Origin: Flavobacterium sp. | Lineage (GTDB): Bacteria > Bacteroidota > Bacteroidia > Flavobacteriales > Flavobacteriaceae | Assembly (NCBI RefSeq): GCF_003525665.1 | Contig: NZ_DQDX01000150.1 | Span: 14,387 to 22,156, forward strand | Length of the DNA stretch: 7,770 nt | Direction of reading: 5' to 3' | Part shown: in pieces, positions 1 through 6,126 of the stretch | Numbering within the stretch: position 1 is the stretch's first letter | How the letters are laid out: each line of letters starts with the position of its first letter | Program-made: the position numbers and the translations under genes | Notes under the pieces: model-generated | The model's input: only the letters and a program-made list of their open reading frames with translations | Database searches by the model: none | What the model was told of the DNA's origin: nothing

Positions 1-233
1 TTCTTTTTGAAAACGATTACTTTATCACCTTTTAAGTGTTGTAACACTTTTGCTTCAACAGAAGCACCTTCTATAGCTGGGGCGCCTAAAGTTACGTTAC
101 CATTATCGTCTAATAAAAGAACTTTGTCAAAAGAAACTTTTGAACCTTCTTCATTAGCCAAACGGTGAACATAAACCTTTAAGTCTTTGCTTACTTTAAA
201 TTGTTGCCCTGCTATCTCTACGATTGCGTACAT
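1..233 (-). CDS. rplU: 50S ribosomal protein L21 (3' end beyond window)
   Basis: Reading the minus strand from the ATG at 233-231 gives 77 codons open to the window edge, beginning MYAIVEIAGQQFKVSKDLKV and ending near KVIVFKKK. The N-terminal pattern (YAIVEIAGQQFKV, then a basic stretch, then a D-rich turn and LGAPAIEGASVEAKVL) is that of bacterial ribosomal protein L21, a 23S rRNA-binding protein of the large subunit of about 100 residues or a little more. Roughly the last quarter lies off the left edge. In most bacteria rpmA (L27) follows rplU, so it is expected just outside the window; this is inference. The start is chosen because homologues begin at this MYAI and a well-formed promoter sits 33 bp upstream. 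The gene is divergent from the M16 operon. Identification is secure. Confidence 0.95.
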   Translation of the reverse strand, partial: MYAIVEIAGQQFKVSKDLKVYVHRLANEEGSKVSFDKVLLLDDNGNVTLGAPAIEGASVEAKVLQHLKGDKVIVFKK

Positions 234-265
234 AACAAATTGTTTAGTTAATTTTTTTAAGGTTG

Positions 266-295
266 CAAATATACAAATAAATATTTCTCTTGCAA
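266..295 (-). promoter_or_regulatory. Bacteroidetes-type promoter of rplU
   Basis: On the minus strand the sequence TATATTTG (273-266) matches the -7 consensus TANNTTTG exactly. A TTG at 295-293 lies 19 bp upstream, the expected position of the -33 element. The start codon is 32 bp beyond the -7 box, leaving a short AT-rich leader with no recognisable Shine-Dalgarno sequence. The consensus is established for this phylum; use of this site is inferred. Confidence 0.7.
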
Positions 296-389
296 CGCAA
301 TTTTGAAAAAGTTTTTCATTAAAAATCAGTGTGTTATACTTCATCGAGATATTGTGCTAATTACTTTTCTTAAAACCAATAAAAAAATC

Positions 390-397
390 TATTTTTG
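390..397 (+). promoter_or_regulatory. Candidate -7 element for the M16 operon
   Basis: TATTTTTG matches TANNTTTG exactly and lies 60 bp upstream of the first M16 start codon. There is no TTG at the usual 17-23 bp upstream, so the -33 element is weak or absent. It is the best plus-strand promoter candidate in the 224-bp divergent gap between rplU and the M16 operon. Confidence 0.45.
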
Positions 398-406
398 TGT
401 AACATT

Positions 407-421
407 TATGGAAATTCCATA
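407..421 (+). promoter_or_regulatory. 15-bp perfect palindrome downstream of the candidate -7 box
   Basis: TATGGAA-A-TTCCATA is a perfect inverted repeat with 7-bp arms and a single central base. It begins 10 bp after the candidate -7 element, so it would overlap or follow the transcription start and lie in the 5' leader of the M16 operon. A one-base spacer makes it a poor hairpin but a plausible binding site for a dimeric regulator. No regulator can be named from the sequence. Confidence 0.35.
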
Positions 422-457
422 CTTATAACTCTATCAACTAAAAATTTATAGTTTTTT

Positions 458-1789
458 ATGAAAAAATCTTTAATCGCTTTAAGTTCATTGCTTATGCTTG
501 GAGGAACAGCTCATGCCCAAAAGGTCGCTTTTGAGGAATATGATTTAGCTAATGGAATGCATGTTATCTTGCATAATGATCCATCTGCGCCAGTAGTTAT
601 TACATCTGTTATGTACCACGTTGGTGCCAAAGACGAAAACCCTGAAAGAACAGGTTTTGCTCACTTTTTCGAACATTTATTGTTTGAAGGAACTCAAAAC
701 ATTAAAAGAGGCGAATGGTTTAAAATTGTAACAGGAAATGGTGGAACAAACAACGCCAACACTTCTGACGATAGAACGTACTATTTTGAAGTTTTCCCAT
801 CTAACAATTTAGAATTAGGTTTATGGATGGAATCTGAAAGATTGATGCATCCTGTTATTAACCAAATTGGTGTTGATACTCAAAACGAAGTTGTTAAAGA
901 AGAAAAACGTTTAAGAGTTGACAATTCACCATATGGTAACTTAATTGGTCAAGTTAAGAAAAACATGTTCGTGAAACATCCATACCGTTGGGCAACTATT
1001 GGTTCTATGGAACATCTTGATGCTGCAACTTTAGAAGAATTTCAAGCTTTCAATAAAAAATTCTATGCTCCAAATAACGCAGTTCTAGTTATTGCAGGTC
1101 AAATGGATGTTGCTAAAACTAAAGAATGGGTTCAGAAATACTTCGGACCAATTCCAAGAGGTCAAGAAATTAAAAGAGAAAAATTTGTTGAAGATCCAAT
1201 TACAACGCAATTAAATGCAACTTATGAAGATCCGAATATTCAAAAACCAATGATTGTTGCTTCTTACAGAACGCCATCAATGAAAACGCGTGATGCTAGA
1301 GTTTTAGACATGATTTCTACTATTTTATCTGACGGAAAAAGTTCAAGATTGTACAAGAAAATTGTTGATGATAAGAAAATGGCATTACAAATTGGTGCTT
1401 TCAGTTTCAATCAAGAAGATTACGGAATGTACATTCTTTACGGAATGCCTCAAGGTGAAAACACTGCAGCAGACGTTTTAAGAGAAATTGATGAAGAAAT
1501 CGTTAAACTTCAAACAGAATTAATATCTGAAAACGATTTGCAAAAATTAAAAAACAAATACGATAATACTTACGTTAACAGCAATTCATCTGTAGAAGGT
1601 GTTGCTGAGAATTTAGCTTCGTTCTATCTATTATATGGTGATGTAAACTTGATTAACACAGAAATTGAAATGTACCGTTCAATCACTCGTGAAGAAATTA
1701 GAGATATTGCTAAGAAATATTTAAATCCAAATCAACGATTGATTTTAGATTACGTTCCTGCAAAAGATAAAGCTGAAAATAAACAATAA
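458..1789 (+). CDS. Secreted M16 family zinc metallopeptidase, catalytic subunit
   Basis: A 443-residue protein of the pitrilysin/insulinase (M16) family, about the usual size of the short M16B class. Residues 1-20 form a signal peptide (MKKS, a hydrophobic core, then TAHA before Gln21), so the product is exported, presumably to the periplasm. The inverted zinc motif HxxEH is H69-FF-E72-H73, followed by E149 in VVKEEKR, 76 residues later, the expected third zinc ligand. The second M16 domain covers about residues 195-430. In its SRLYKKIVDDKKMAL segment (296-310) the usual Arg and Tyr of the R/Y pair (as in LREKRGLAY) are Val303 and Leu310. It therefore has the catalytic site but lacks a normal substrate-binding pair, which suggests it works with a partner. 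The next gene begins 6 bp downstream, is translated in the same direction, and keeps R/Y. Substrate unknown; peptide degradation is a family-level inference. Confidence 0.9.
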   Translation: MKKSLIALSSLLMLGGTAHAQKVAFEEYDLANGMHVILHNDPSAPVVITSVMYHVGAKDENPERTGFAHFFEHLLFEGTQNIKRGEWFKIVTGNGGTNNANTSDDRTYYFEVFPSNNLELGLWMESERLMHPVINQIGVDTQNEVVKEEKRLRVDNSPYGNLIGQVKKNMFVKHPYRWATIGSMEHLDAATLEEFQAFNKKFYAPNNAVLVIAGQMDVAKTKEWVQKYFGPIPRGQEIKREKFVEDPITTQLNATYEDPNIQKPMIVASYRTPSMKTRDARVLDMISTILSDGKSSRLYKKIVDDKKMALQIGAFSFNQEDYGMYILYGMPQGENTAADVLREIDEEIVKLQTELISENDLQKLKNKYDNTYVNSNSSVEGVAENLASFYLLYGDVNLINTEIEMYRSITREEIRDIAKKYLNPNQRLILDYVPAKDKAENKQ

Positions 1790-1795
1790 GACATC

Positions 1796-3850
1796 ATGAG
1801 AAAATCACTAATTATATTATCTAGCTTGTTTTTAACTATCACTATGCAAGCACAAGACAGACCACAACCAAAACCAGGACCAGCGCCGGTTATCAATATT
1901 AAAAAACCAGTTTCGTTTGTATTACCAAACGGATTGAAAGTATTAGTTGTAGAAGATCACAAATTGCCAAGAGTTTCTTTTAGTTTATCTATCGATAATG
2001 CGCCGTATGCAGAAGGAAACAAAAAAGGTGTTGATGATTTAACAAGTAGCTTAATTGGAAACGGATCTCAGAAAATTGCAAAAGATGCATTTAATGAAGA
2101 AGTTGACTTTTTAGGTGCCGACATTAGCTTTAGTTCAAGCGGTGCTTTCGCGAGCGGATTATCTAAATATTCTAAAAGAATTTTGGAATTAATGGCCGAT
2201 GGTGCTTTGAATCCAAATTTTACTCAAGCAGAATTTGATAAAGAAAAAGAAAAATTAATTGAAGGTTTAAAAACTCAAGAGAAAAGCGTTCCTGCTGTTG
2301 CTGGACGTGTTGAAAACGTTCTTGTTTATGGTAAAAATCATCCATCTGGAGAGTATTTATCTGAAGAAACTATTAATAATGTATCGTTATCAGACGTAAA
2401 AAATAATTATGCTACGTATTTTCTTCCAGAGAAAGCGTACTTAGTTATTATTGGTGATGTAAAATACAAAGACACTAAAAAATTAGTTGAAAAATTATTC
2501 GGAACTTGGGTAAAAGGAAAAGCGCCTCAACAAACGTATTCTGATCCAAGTAATGTTCAATACACACAAATCAACTTTGTGGACATGCCAAATGCAGTTC
2601 AATCTGAAATTTCTTTGGTAAATACAGTAAAATTAAAATTGTCTGATCCAGATTTCTTTCCTGTAATTGTAGCAAATCAAGTTCTTGGTGGTGACTTTAA
2701 TAGTTACCTAAACATGAATTTACGTGAAGCTCATGGTTGGACTTATGGTGCACGTTCAAGTGTAGGTTCAAACAGATTTATGGCTAGTAAATTCAAAGCT
2801 AATTCTCAAGTAAGAAATTCAGTTACGGACAGTGCTGTTGTTGAATTTATGAAAGAAATTAAAAGAATTAGAACCGAAAAAGTATCGGATGAAACTTTGA
2901 ATAACGTAAAAGCGGGTTACATTGGACGATTTGTTATGCAAGTTGAAAAACCTCAAACGGTTGCTCGTTATGCATTGAACATTGAAACTGAAGGTTTACC
3001 AGCAGATTTCTACGAAAATTACATCAAAAAAATCGAAGCAGTTACTGCTGATGACGTAATGAGAGTAATGAACAAATACGTTCTTGAAGACAATTTGAGA
3101 ATAATCGTTACTGGTAAAGGAAGCGAAGTTATTCCTGCTTTAGAAAGATTGAAAATTCCAATGTTCTATTTCGATAAATTCGGAAATCCTACAGAGAAAC
3201 CTGCTATTAAAAAACCTGTTCCAGCAAATGTTACAGTAAAGTCGGTAATTGATAGTTATGTTGCTTCAATTGGTGGAGAAAAAAACATTAAATCTGTTAA
3301 ATCTATAGTTTCTGCTGGAACTACAAAAATACCTCAAGCACCAATGCCTTTGGCTTATAACTCTAAAATTGATTCTAAAGGTAGAATGTTAGTTGAGTTA
3401 TCTATGACAGGAATGGGAGCGATTATGAAACAAGTAGTTAACGGAAATTCGGCTTACATGTCGCAACAAGGACAGAAGAAAGTTCTTGAAGGTGATGAAT
3501 TAGCTAAAATGAAAGAAAGTGCTGTTTTATTTAGTGAAACTTTATTAGCTACTAAACCTGCTGTTAAAGTGGAATCGATTGAACCAATTAATGGATCTGA
3601 CGCTTATGTTGTTGTTGATGGTGATACTAAACATTACTTTGATGTAAAATCGGGTTTAAAAACTGCAGAATCTACAACAGACGAAAAACAAGGTAAAAAG
3701 TCAACTCAAGTTACTTACTATAATGATTACAGAGATGTAAAAGGAGTTAAACTTCCTTATAATATTGTAATGAATGTTGGTTTTGAACTAGACATTAAAA
3801 TGAGCGAAGTAAAAATCAACGAAGGTGTTACTGATGCTGACTTTCAATAA
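1796..3850 (+). CDS. Secreted M16 family protein, non-catalytic R/Y subunit with extra C-terminal domain
   Basis: A 684-residue protein, much longer than the 443-residue upstream partner. Residues 1-19 or so are a signal peptide (MRKSLIILSSLFLTITMQAQ), very like the partner's, followed by a Pro-rich linker (22-31). The N-terminal M16 domain (about 38-235) has lost the zinc site: where the family has HxxEH, this protein has D81-LT-S84-S85. The second M16 domain (about 255-455) keeps the R/Y pair, Arg310 and Tyr317, in NLREAHGWTYGA. The paralogous halves of a catalytic site are thus split between the two adjacent genes, which lie 6 bp apart and are almost certainly co-transcribed. After a Pro/Lys linker (about 465-478) comes a further domain of about 200 residues starting SVIDSYVASIGGEKNIKSVK. 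It is rich in predicted beta strands; a LolA/LolB-like lipoprotein-sorting fold is my guess, not a firm call. A strong terminator follows. Confidence 0.88.
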   Translation: MRKSLIILSSLFLTITMQAQDRPQPKPGPAPVINIKKPVSFVLPNGLKVLVVEDHKLPRVSFSLSIDNAPYAEGNKKGVDDLTSSLIGNGSQKIAKDAFNEEVDFLGADISFSSSGAFASGLSKYSKRILELMADGALNPNFTQAEFDKEKEKLIEGLKTQEKSVPAVAGRVENVLVYGKNHPSGEYLSEETINNVSLSDVKNNYATYFLPEKAYLVIIGDVKYKDTKKLVEKLFGTWVKGKAPQQTYSDPSNVQYTQINFVDMPNAVQSEISLVNTVKLKLSDPDFFPVIVANQVLGGDFNSYLNMNLREAHGWTYGARSSVGSNRFMASKFKANSQVRNSVTDSAVVEFMKEIKRIRTEKVSDETLNNVKAGYIGRFVMQVEKPQTVARYALNIETEGLPADFYENYIKKIEAVTADDVMRVMNKYVLEDNLRIIVTGKGSEVIPALERLKIPMFYFDKFGNPTEKPAIKKPVPANVTVKSVIDSYVASIGGEKNIKSVKSIVSAGTTKIPQAPMPLAYNSKIDSKGRMLVELSMTGMGAIMKQVVNGNSAYMSQQGQKKVLEGDELAKMKESAVLFSETLLATKPAVKVESIEPINGSDAYVVVDGDTKHYFDVKSGLKTAESTTDEKQGKKSTQVTYYNDYRDVKGVKLPYNIVMNVGFELDIKMSEVKINEGVTDADFQ

Positions 3851-3873
3851 TTAGAAAGAAATAATTAAATAGT

Positions 3874-3908
3874 AAAAGACCGTTTCATTAATTTGAAACG
3901 GTCTTTTT
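3874..3908. terminator. Bidirectional intrinsic terminator between M16 operon and lipoprotein gene
   Basis: A perfect 14-bp stem (3874-3887 AAAAGACCGTTTCA with 3894-3907) closes a 6-base loop and is flanked by A-runs and T-runs on each side, so it can end transcription in both directions. It sits 23 bp after the M16 stop and 22 bp beyond the stop of the convergent lipoprotein gene. The stem sequence recurs in the hairpin at 4430-4466. Confidence 0.88.
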
Positions 3909-3929
3909 GGTTTTGAAAAATAAAGATTT

Positions 3930-4349
3930 TTAATCCGTCACTTTTGAATACCTTCTTGCGCAACCTTCTGCACAAGCTGTGCCAGAAACAGATAAATCAT
4001 CATCTAAGATTAATTCAGTATCAGATAAACTTCTGATTTTTTGGAATATTGTCTCAGTCGGCGCTGTAACAGTTTCATAGTTTAAAGAAATTATACTATC
4101 ATTTGACACAGAATAAGTTCCGCCTGGATGCGTGATATAACTATTGTCGGTAAATGTTCCATCTAATTTAAGATTTAAAATAGGACCATTTGAAACTAAA
4201 CTTGGACCATCAGGATTGGCAGCTAGAAATTCTACTAATTGCCATTTTCCAGCAATAGTCGAAACATTAAATTGAGCGTTGGTGTCGTTATCTTTAGAAC
4301 AACTTGCAAAAACAATTGCCGTTATAATAATTGCTATTATTTTTTTCAT
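3930..4349 (-). CDS. Small lipocalin-like lipoprotein
   Basis: A 139-residue protein with a lipoprotein signal peptide: MKK, a run of Ile/Ala/Val, then the lipobox FAS-C17. The residues after Cys17 (SKDND) are charged and acid-containing, which in Bacteroidetes can go with transport to the outer leaflet; that part is inference. The mature region begins with AGKWQLVEF (about 34-42), then has LKLDGTF (about 61-67), GTYSVSNDSIISLNY (about 77-91) and a Cys-containing C-terminus. This W-first, G-T-F, G-T-Y-S order resembles the 'lipocalin-like' beta-barrel lipoproteins (PF13648 and related DUFs) abundant in flavobacteria. Their ligands are generally unknown. It is paralogous to the gene at 4482-4925, which shares the leader, the Cys17 spacing, the GTYSVS..D..L.LNY segment and a near-identical downstream hairpin. 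Function beyond surface or periplasmic lipoprotein is not known. Confidence 0.82.
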   Translation of the reverse strand: MKKIIAIIITAIVFASCSKDNDTNAQFNVSTIAGKWQLVEFLAANPDGPSLVSNGPILNLKLDGTFTDNSYITHPGGTYSVSNDSIISLNYETVTAPTETIFQKIRSLSDTELILDDDLSVSGTACAEGCARRYSKVTD

Positions 4350-4363
4350 GATTTACTATTTTA

Positions 4364-4393
4364 TTATTCTGCTATTATTATTTGTTGTCTAAA
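4364..4393 (-). repeat. Leader repeat, copy 1 (upstream of lipoprotein 3930-4349)
   Basis: This 30-bp stretch, 14 bp upstream of the start codon, matches 4928-4957 upstream of the paralogous lipoprotein at 26 of 30 positions without gaps. Similarity fades over the next 8-9 bases. On the coding strand both read TTTA-A-C...CAAAT..T.ATAGCAGAATAA. No exact TANNTTTG box is present in it. It may be a retained part of the promoter or the 5' UTR. Confidence 0.7.
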
Positions 4394-4429
4394 AGCGTCT
4401 TCATGATTTTTTTAAATTAATTGAAATTT

Positions 4430-4466
4430 AAAAAGACCGTTTCATACTTTTTGAAACGGTCTTTTT
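4430..4466. terminator. Intrinsic terminator between the two lipoprotein genes
   Basis: A perfect 15-bp stem (4430-4444 with 4452-4466) with a 7-base loop, ending in a T-run when read from either strand. It lies 15 bp past the stop of the upstream minus-strand lipoprotein (4482-4925) and ends that transcript before the next one. The stem AAAAGACCGTTTCA and its partner are identical to the terminator at 3874-3907; only the loop differs. The surrounding 4350-4481 gap otherwise holds only the leader repeat of the gene at 3930-4349. Confidence 0.88.
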
Positions 4467-4481
4467 GGTTTAATTTACCTA

Positions 4482-4925
4482 TTAGTTCATTTTATTATAT
4501 TTATAACCTACTACAGCATCTGTGCCACAAAATTCATTTGAATACACTTTGGTTTCAAGTGTAGTTTCGTTTAATAAAGAAATTTCTACAGATTCACTAT
4601 AATTTGGCTCAGTTGGAAAGTTTCGTTTATAATTTAATGTTAATACATTATCAGTAGAAACACTGTATGTTCCAGTATGATTTGCATTTCCTGTAATTTG
4701 GCTAAAAGTTTTATTAGTGTTAAAAGTTATTTCATTAACATAATCAACAAGATGAAAATTATCAGTTGGTGGTTGTGCGTCCATATCAAAAGTTGTATAA
4801 TAACCTATTATTTTCCATGAACCAATTAAATTTTCTGGTGTTTCAATAATATTTGAACTTGCATCACTTGATGAACATCCCAAAACAGCTATTAAGCTTG
4901 TTAGCATTAAAATTATTTTTTTCAT
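4482..4925 (-). CDS. Small lipocalin-like lipoprotein (paralogue of 3930-4349)
   Basis: A 147-residue protein when started at the ATG at 4925-4923. The open frame extends 22 codons further to 4991, but only the internal Met gives a normal lipoprotein signal: MKKIILMLTSLIAV then lipobox VLG-C17. The 22 extra residues (polar, with several Tyr) would bury it, and the matching leader repeat lies directly upstream of the internal Met. Mature residues are Ser-rich (SSSDASS), then GSWKIIGYY (about 35-43), ITFNTNKTFSQ, GTYSVSTDNVLTLNY and a C-terminal segment with one Cys. The order of motifs matches the neighbouring lipoprotein and the lipocalin-like family. Lipid-anchored in the envelope; ligand unknown. 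Overall identity to the neighbour is low outside the motifs, so the duplication is old. Confidence 0.82.
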   Translation of the reverse strand: MKKIILMLTSLIAVLGCSSSDASSNIIETPENLIGSWKIIGYYTTFDMDAQPPTDNFHLVDYVNEITFNTNKTFSQITGNANHTGTYSVSTDNVLTLNYKRNFPTEPNYSESVEISLLNETTLETKVYSNEFCGTDAVVGYKYNKMN

Positions 4926-4927
4926 AT

Positions 4928-4957
4928 TTATTCTGCTATAATAATTTGGTGTGTAAA
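4928..4957 (-). repeat. Leader repeat, copy 2 (upstream of lipoprotein 4482-4925)
   Basis: Matches 4364-4393 at 26 of 30 positions and lies 2 bp from the internal ATG chosen as the start of the lipoprotein gene, which supports that start over the longer frame. The rest of the gap up to the heptamer array (4958-5093) is AT-rich sequence in which I see no gene, hairpin or clear promoter. Confidence 0.7.
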
Positions 4958-5093
4958 CCGCCTTCGTTGGTAAATAAATTATAATTAACAAGTTACAATA
5001 TTAGTTAATTTTAGTTTCGAAATTACATTTGTAGAAATCATTCCATAATATTTTTTAAAAATAATCCTCACTTTCTGTTTTCTTTACAATTTT

Positions 5094-5142
5094 GAACACT
5101 GAACACTGAAAACTGAAAACTGACCACTGACCACTGACCACT
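5094..5142. repeat. Heptanucleotide tandem array, seven units
   Basis: Seven consecutive 7-bp units with the pattern GANNACT: GAACACT twice, GAAAACT twice, GACCACT three times, with no slip in register over 49 bp. The last two bases fall in the TAG stop codon (5143-5141) of the EamA gene, so the array begins exactly where the coding sequence ends. Variation is confined to positions 3 and 4 of the unit and runs in blocks, as expected from stepwise unit duplication. No inverted repeat or T-run makes it a terminator. Confidence 0.92.
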
Positions 5143-6007
5143 ATTTCTTACTAGAAAGATAAACGCCAATCAATATAATAAATGCTCCAATAAACTGAAT
5201 AGGAGTTAACATTTCATTGTCTAATAATCCCCAAAAGAAAGCCACAACCGGAATTAAATAGGTGACTGATGTTGCAAAAACTGGCGAAGACATTTGAATT
5301 AATTTGAAGAAAATAATATTCGCAATTCCAGTTCCAACAACGCCCAGAATTACAATGTAAATCATCGAATTTTGAACTTCGGCATTTGCTGCAACATTCA
5401 TAAAATCAGTTGAAAAAAGCACAATCAAAGCTGGAACTAACATCACAGCGAAATTTCCTGTAGAAATACTCAACGGCTTTACATCGGATAAATATTTTTT
5501 GAGCAAATTGACATTGGTAGCATAACAAATCGATGCAATTAAAACCAAAATAGTGTACCAATAATTCTGATTCGGATGATTTAATGCACCATTAATAATT
5601 AGCAATAAAGTTCCAATTAACCCAATGATTACGCCAAGAATTTGCGAACGCTTAAAGGTTAAACCAAAGGCAAATCCACCAATAATTAATGTATTTAAAG
5701 GTGTAAGTGAATTTAGAATAGAACTCACAGAACTGCTAATTTGTGTTTGTGCTACAGCAAATAAAAATGCTGGTATAAACGTGCCAAAAAGTGAGGTTAA
5801 AGCAATGTATTTCCATTGATATTGCTTGATTTGTGTTAGGCTTTTAAATCCGATTATCAATAGAAACACGGCCGAAAATATAATTCGTAACGAACCCAAT
5901 TGCATTGGTGATAAACCAACTAATCCTTTCTTAATTAAGATAAAAGAACTTCCCCAAATTAATGCCAAAATAGTTAGCAATAACCATTTTAATGTTGCTG
6001 TTTGCAT
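5141..6007 (-). CDS. EamA family (drug/metabolite transporter superfamily) membrane protein
   Basis: A 288-residue, very hydrophobic protein with about ten predicted membrane segments in two homologous halves, the normal size for the DMT/EamA family (RhaT/YdcZ-like permeases). The first half (about 8-138) opens with the signature ALIWGSSFILIKKGL (15-29) and includes SILNSLTPLNTLIIG (96-110). The second half (about 150-285) has the parallel SVTYLIPVVAFFWGLLDNE (247-265) followed by the family's typical ending, QFIGAFIILIGVYLSSKK. Such proteins sit in the inner membrane and export or import small metabolites. The substrate cannot be read from the sequence. The start at 6007 gives a normal N-terminus just before the first membrane segment. 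It is divergent from the HMA lipoprotein gene, and its stop codon overlaps the heptamer array. No convincing terminator follows it. Confidence 0.9.
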   Translation of the reverse strand: MQTATLKWLLLTILALIWGSSFILIKKGLVGLSPMQLGSLRIIFSAVFLLIIGFKSLTQIKQYQWKYIALTSLFGTFIPAFLFAVAQTQISSSVSSILNSLTPLNTLIIGGFAFGLTFKRSQILGVIIGLIGTLLLIINGALNHPNQNYWYTILVLIASICYATNVNLLKKYLSDVKPLSISTGNFAVMLVPALIVLFSTDFMNVAANAEVQNSMIYIVILGVVGTGIANIIFFKLIQMSSPVFATSVTYLIPVVAFFWGLLDNEMLTPIQFIGAFIILIGVYLSSKK

Positions 6008-6045
6008 AAGTTTTATTTAGTACAAATTTGACATAATTTTATGAA

Positions 6046-6073
6046 TTGACATAGTATATTTATTGTAATTTTG
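6046..6073 (+). promoter_or_regulatory. Bacteroidetes-type promoter of the HMA lipoprotein gene
   Basis: TTG (6046-6048) and TAATTTTG (6066-6073) match the -33 and -7 consensus with 17 bp between them, the short end of the usual range. The -7 box is 53 bp upstream of the ATG at 6127. The TTG lies inside a directly repeated TTGACATA (6028-6035 and 6046-6053) in the divergent gap with the EamA gene. Confidence 0.6.
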
Positions 6074-6097
6074 TCCATTACAATTGAATGTAATTTT
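6064..6097 (+). promoter_or_regulatory. Clustered TGTAAT half-sites over the HMA gene promoter
   Basis: TGTAATTTT occurs at 6064-6072 and again at 6089-6097, with the inverted half-site ATTACA at 6077-6082 between them. This makes two overlapping inverted repeats (TGTAAT-N7-ATTACA and ATTACA-N6-TGTAAT). They cover the -7 box and the likely transcription start, a position suited to a repressor. In so AT-rich a region chance is a real alternative. Confidence 0.35.
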
Positions 6098-6126
6098 CGA
6101 ACTCAAATTTTTAAAATATATAGATT

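Noticed and set aside
1796..3850. Second M16 gene as a decayed pseudogene because it lacks HxxEH
   Set aside because: The frame is intact over 684 codons with a good signal peptide, conserved R/Y pair and C-terminal domain; loss of the zinc site is typical of partner subunits.
4926..4991. Longer N-terminus (22 extra codons) for the lipoprotein at 4482-4925
   Set aside because: It would place a polar, Tyr-rich stretch ahead of a complete lipoprotein signal and translate through the leader repeat shared with the neighbouring lipoprotein gene.
5094..5142. CRISPR-like or attachment-site interpretation of the heptamer array
   Set aside because: The units are 7 bp with no spacers, and there are no cas genes, integrase or tRNA nearby.
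5625..6020. Two plus-strand open frames of 64 codons each, opposite the EamA gene
   Set aside because: They are antisense to a well-supported membrane protein, have no recognisable domain and owe their openness to the composition of the real gene.
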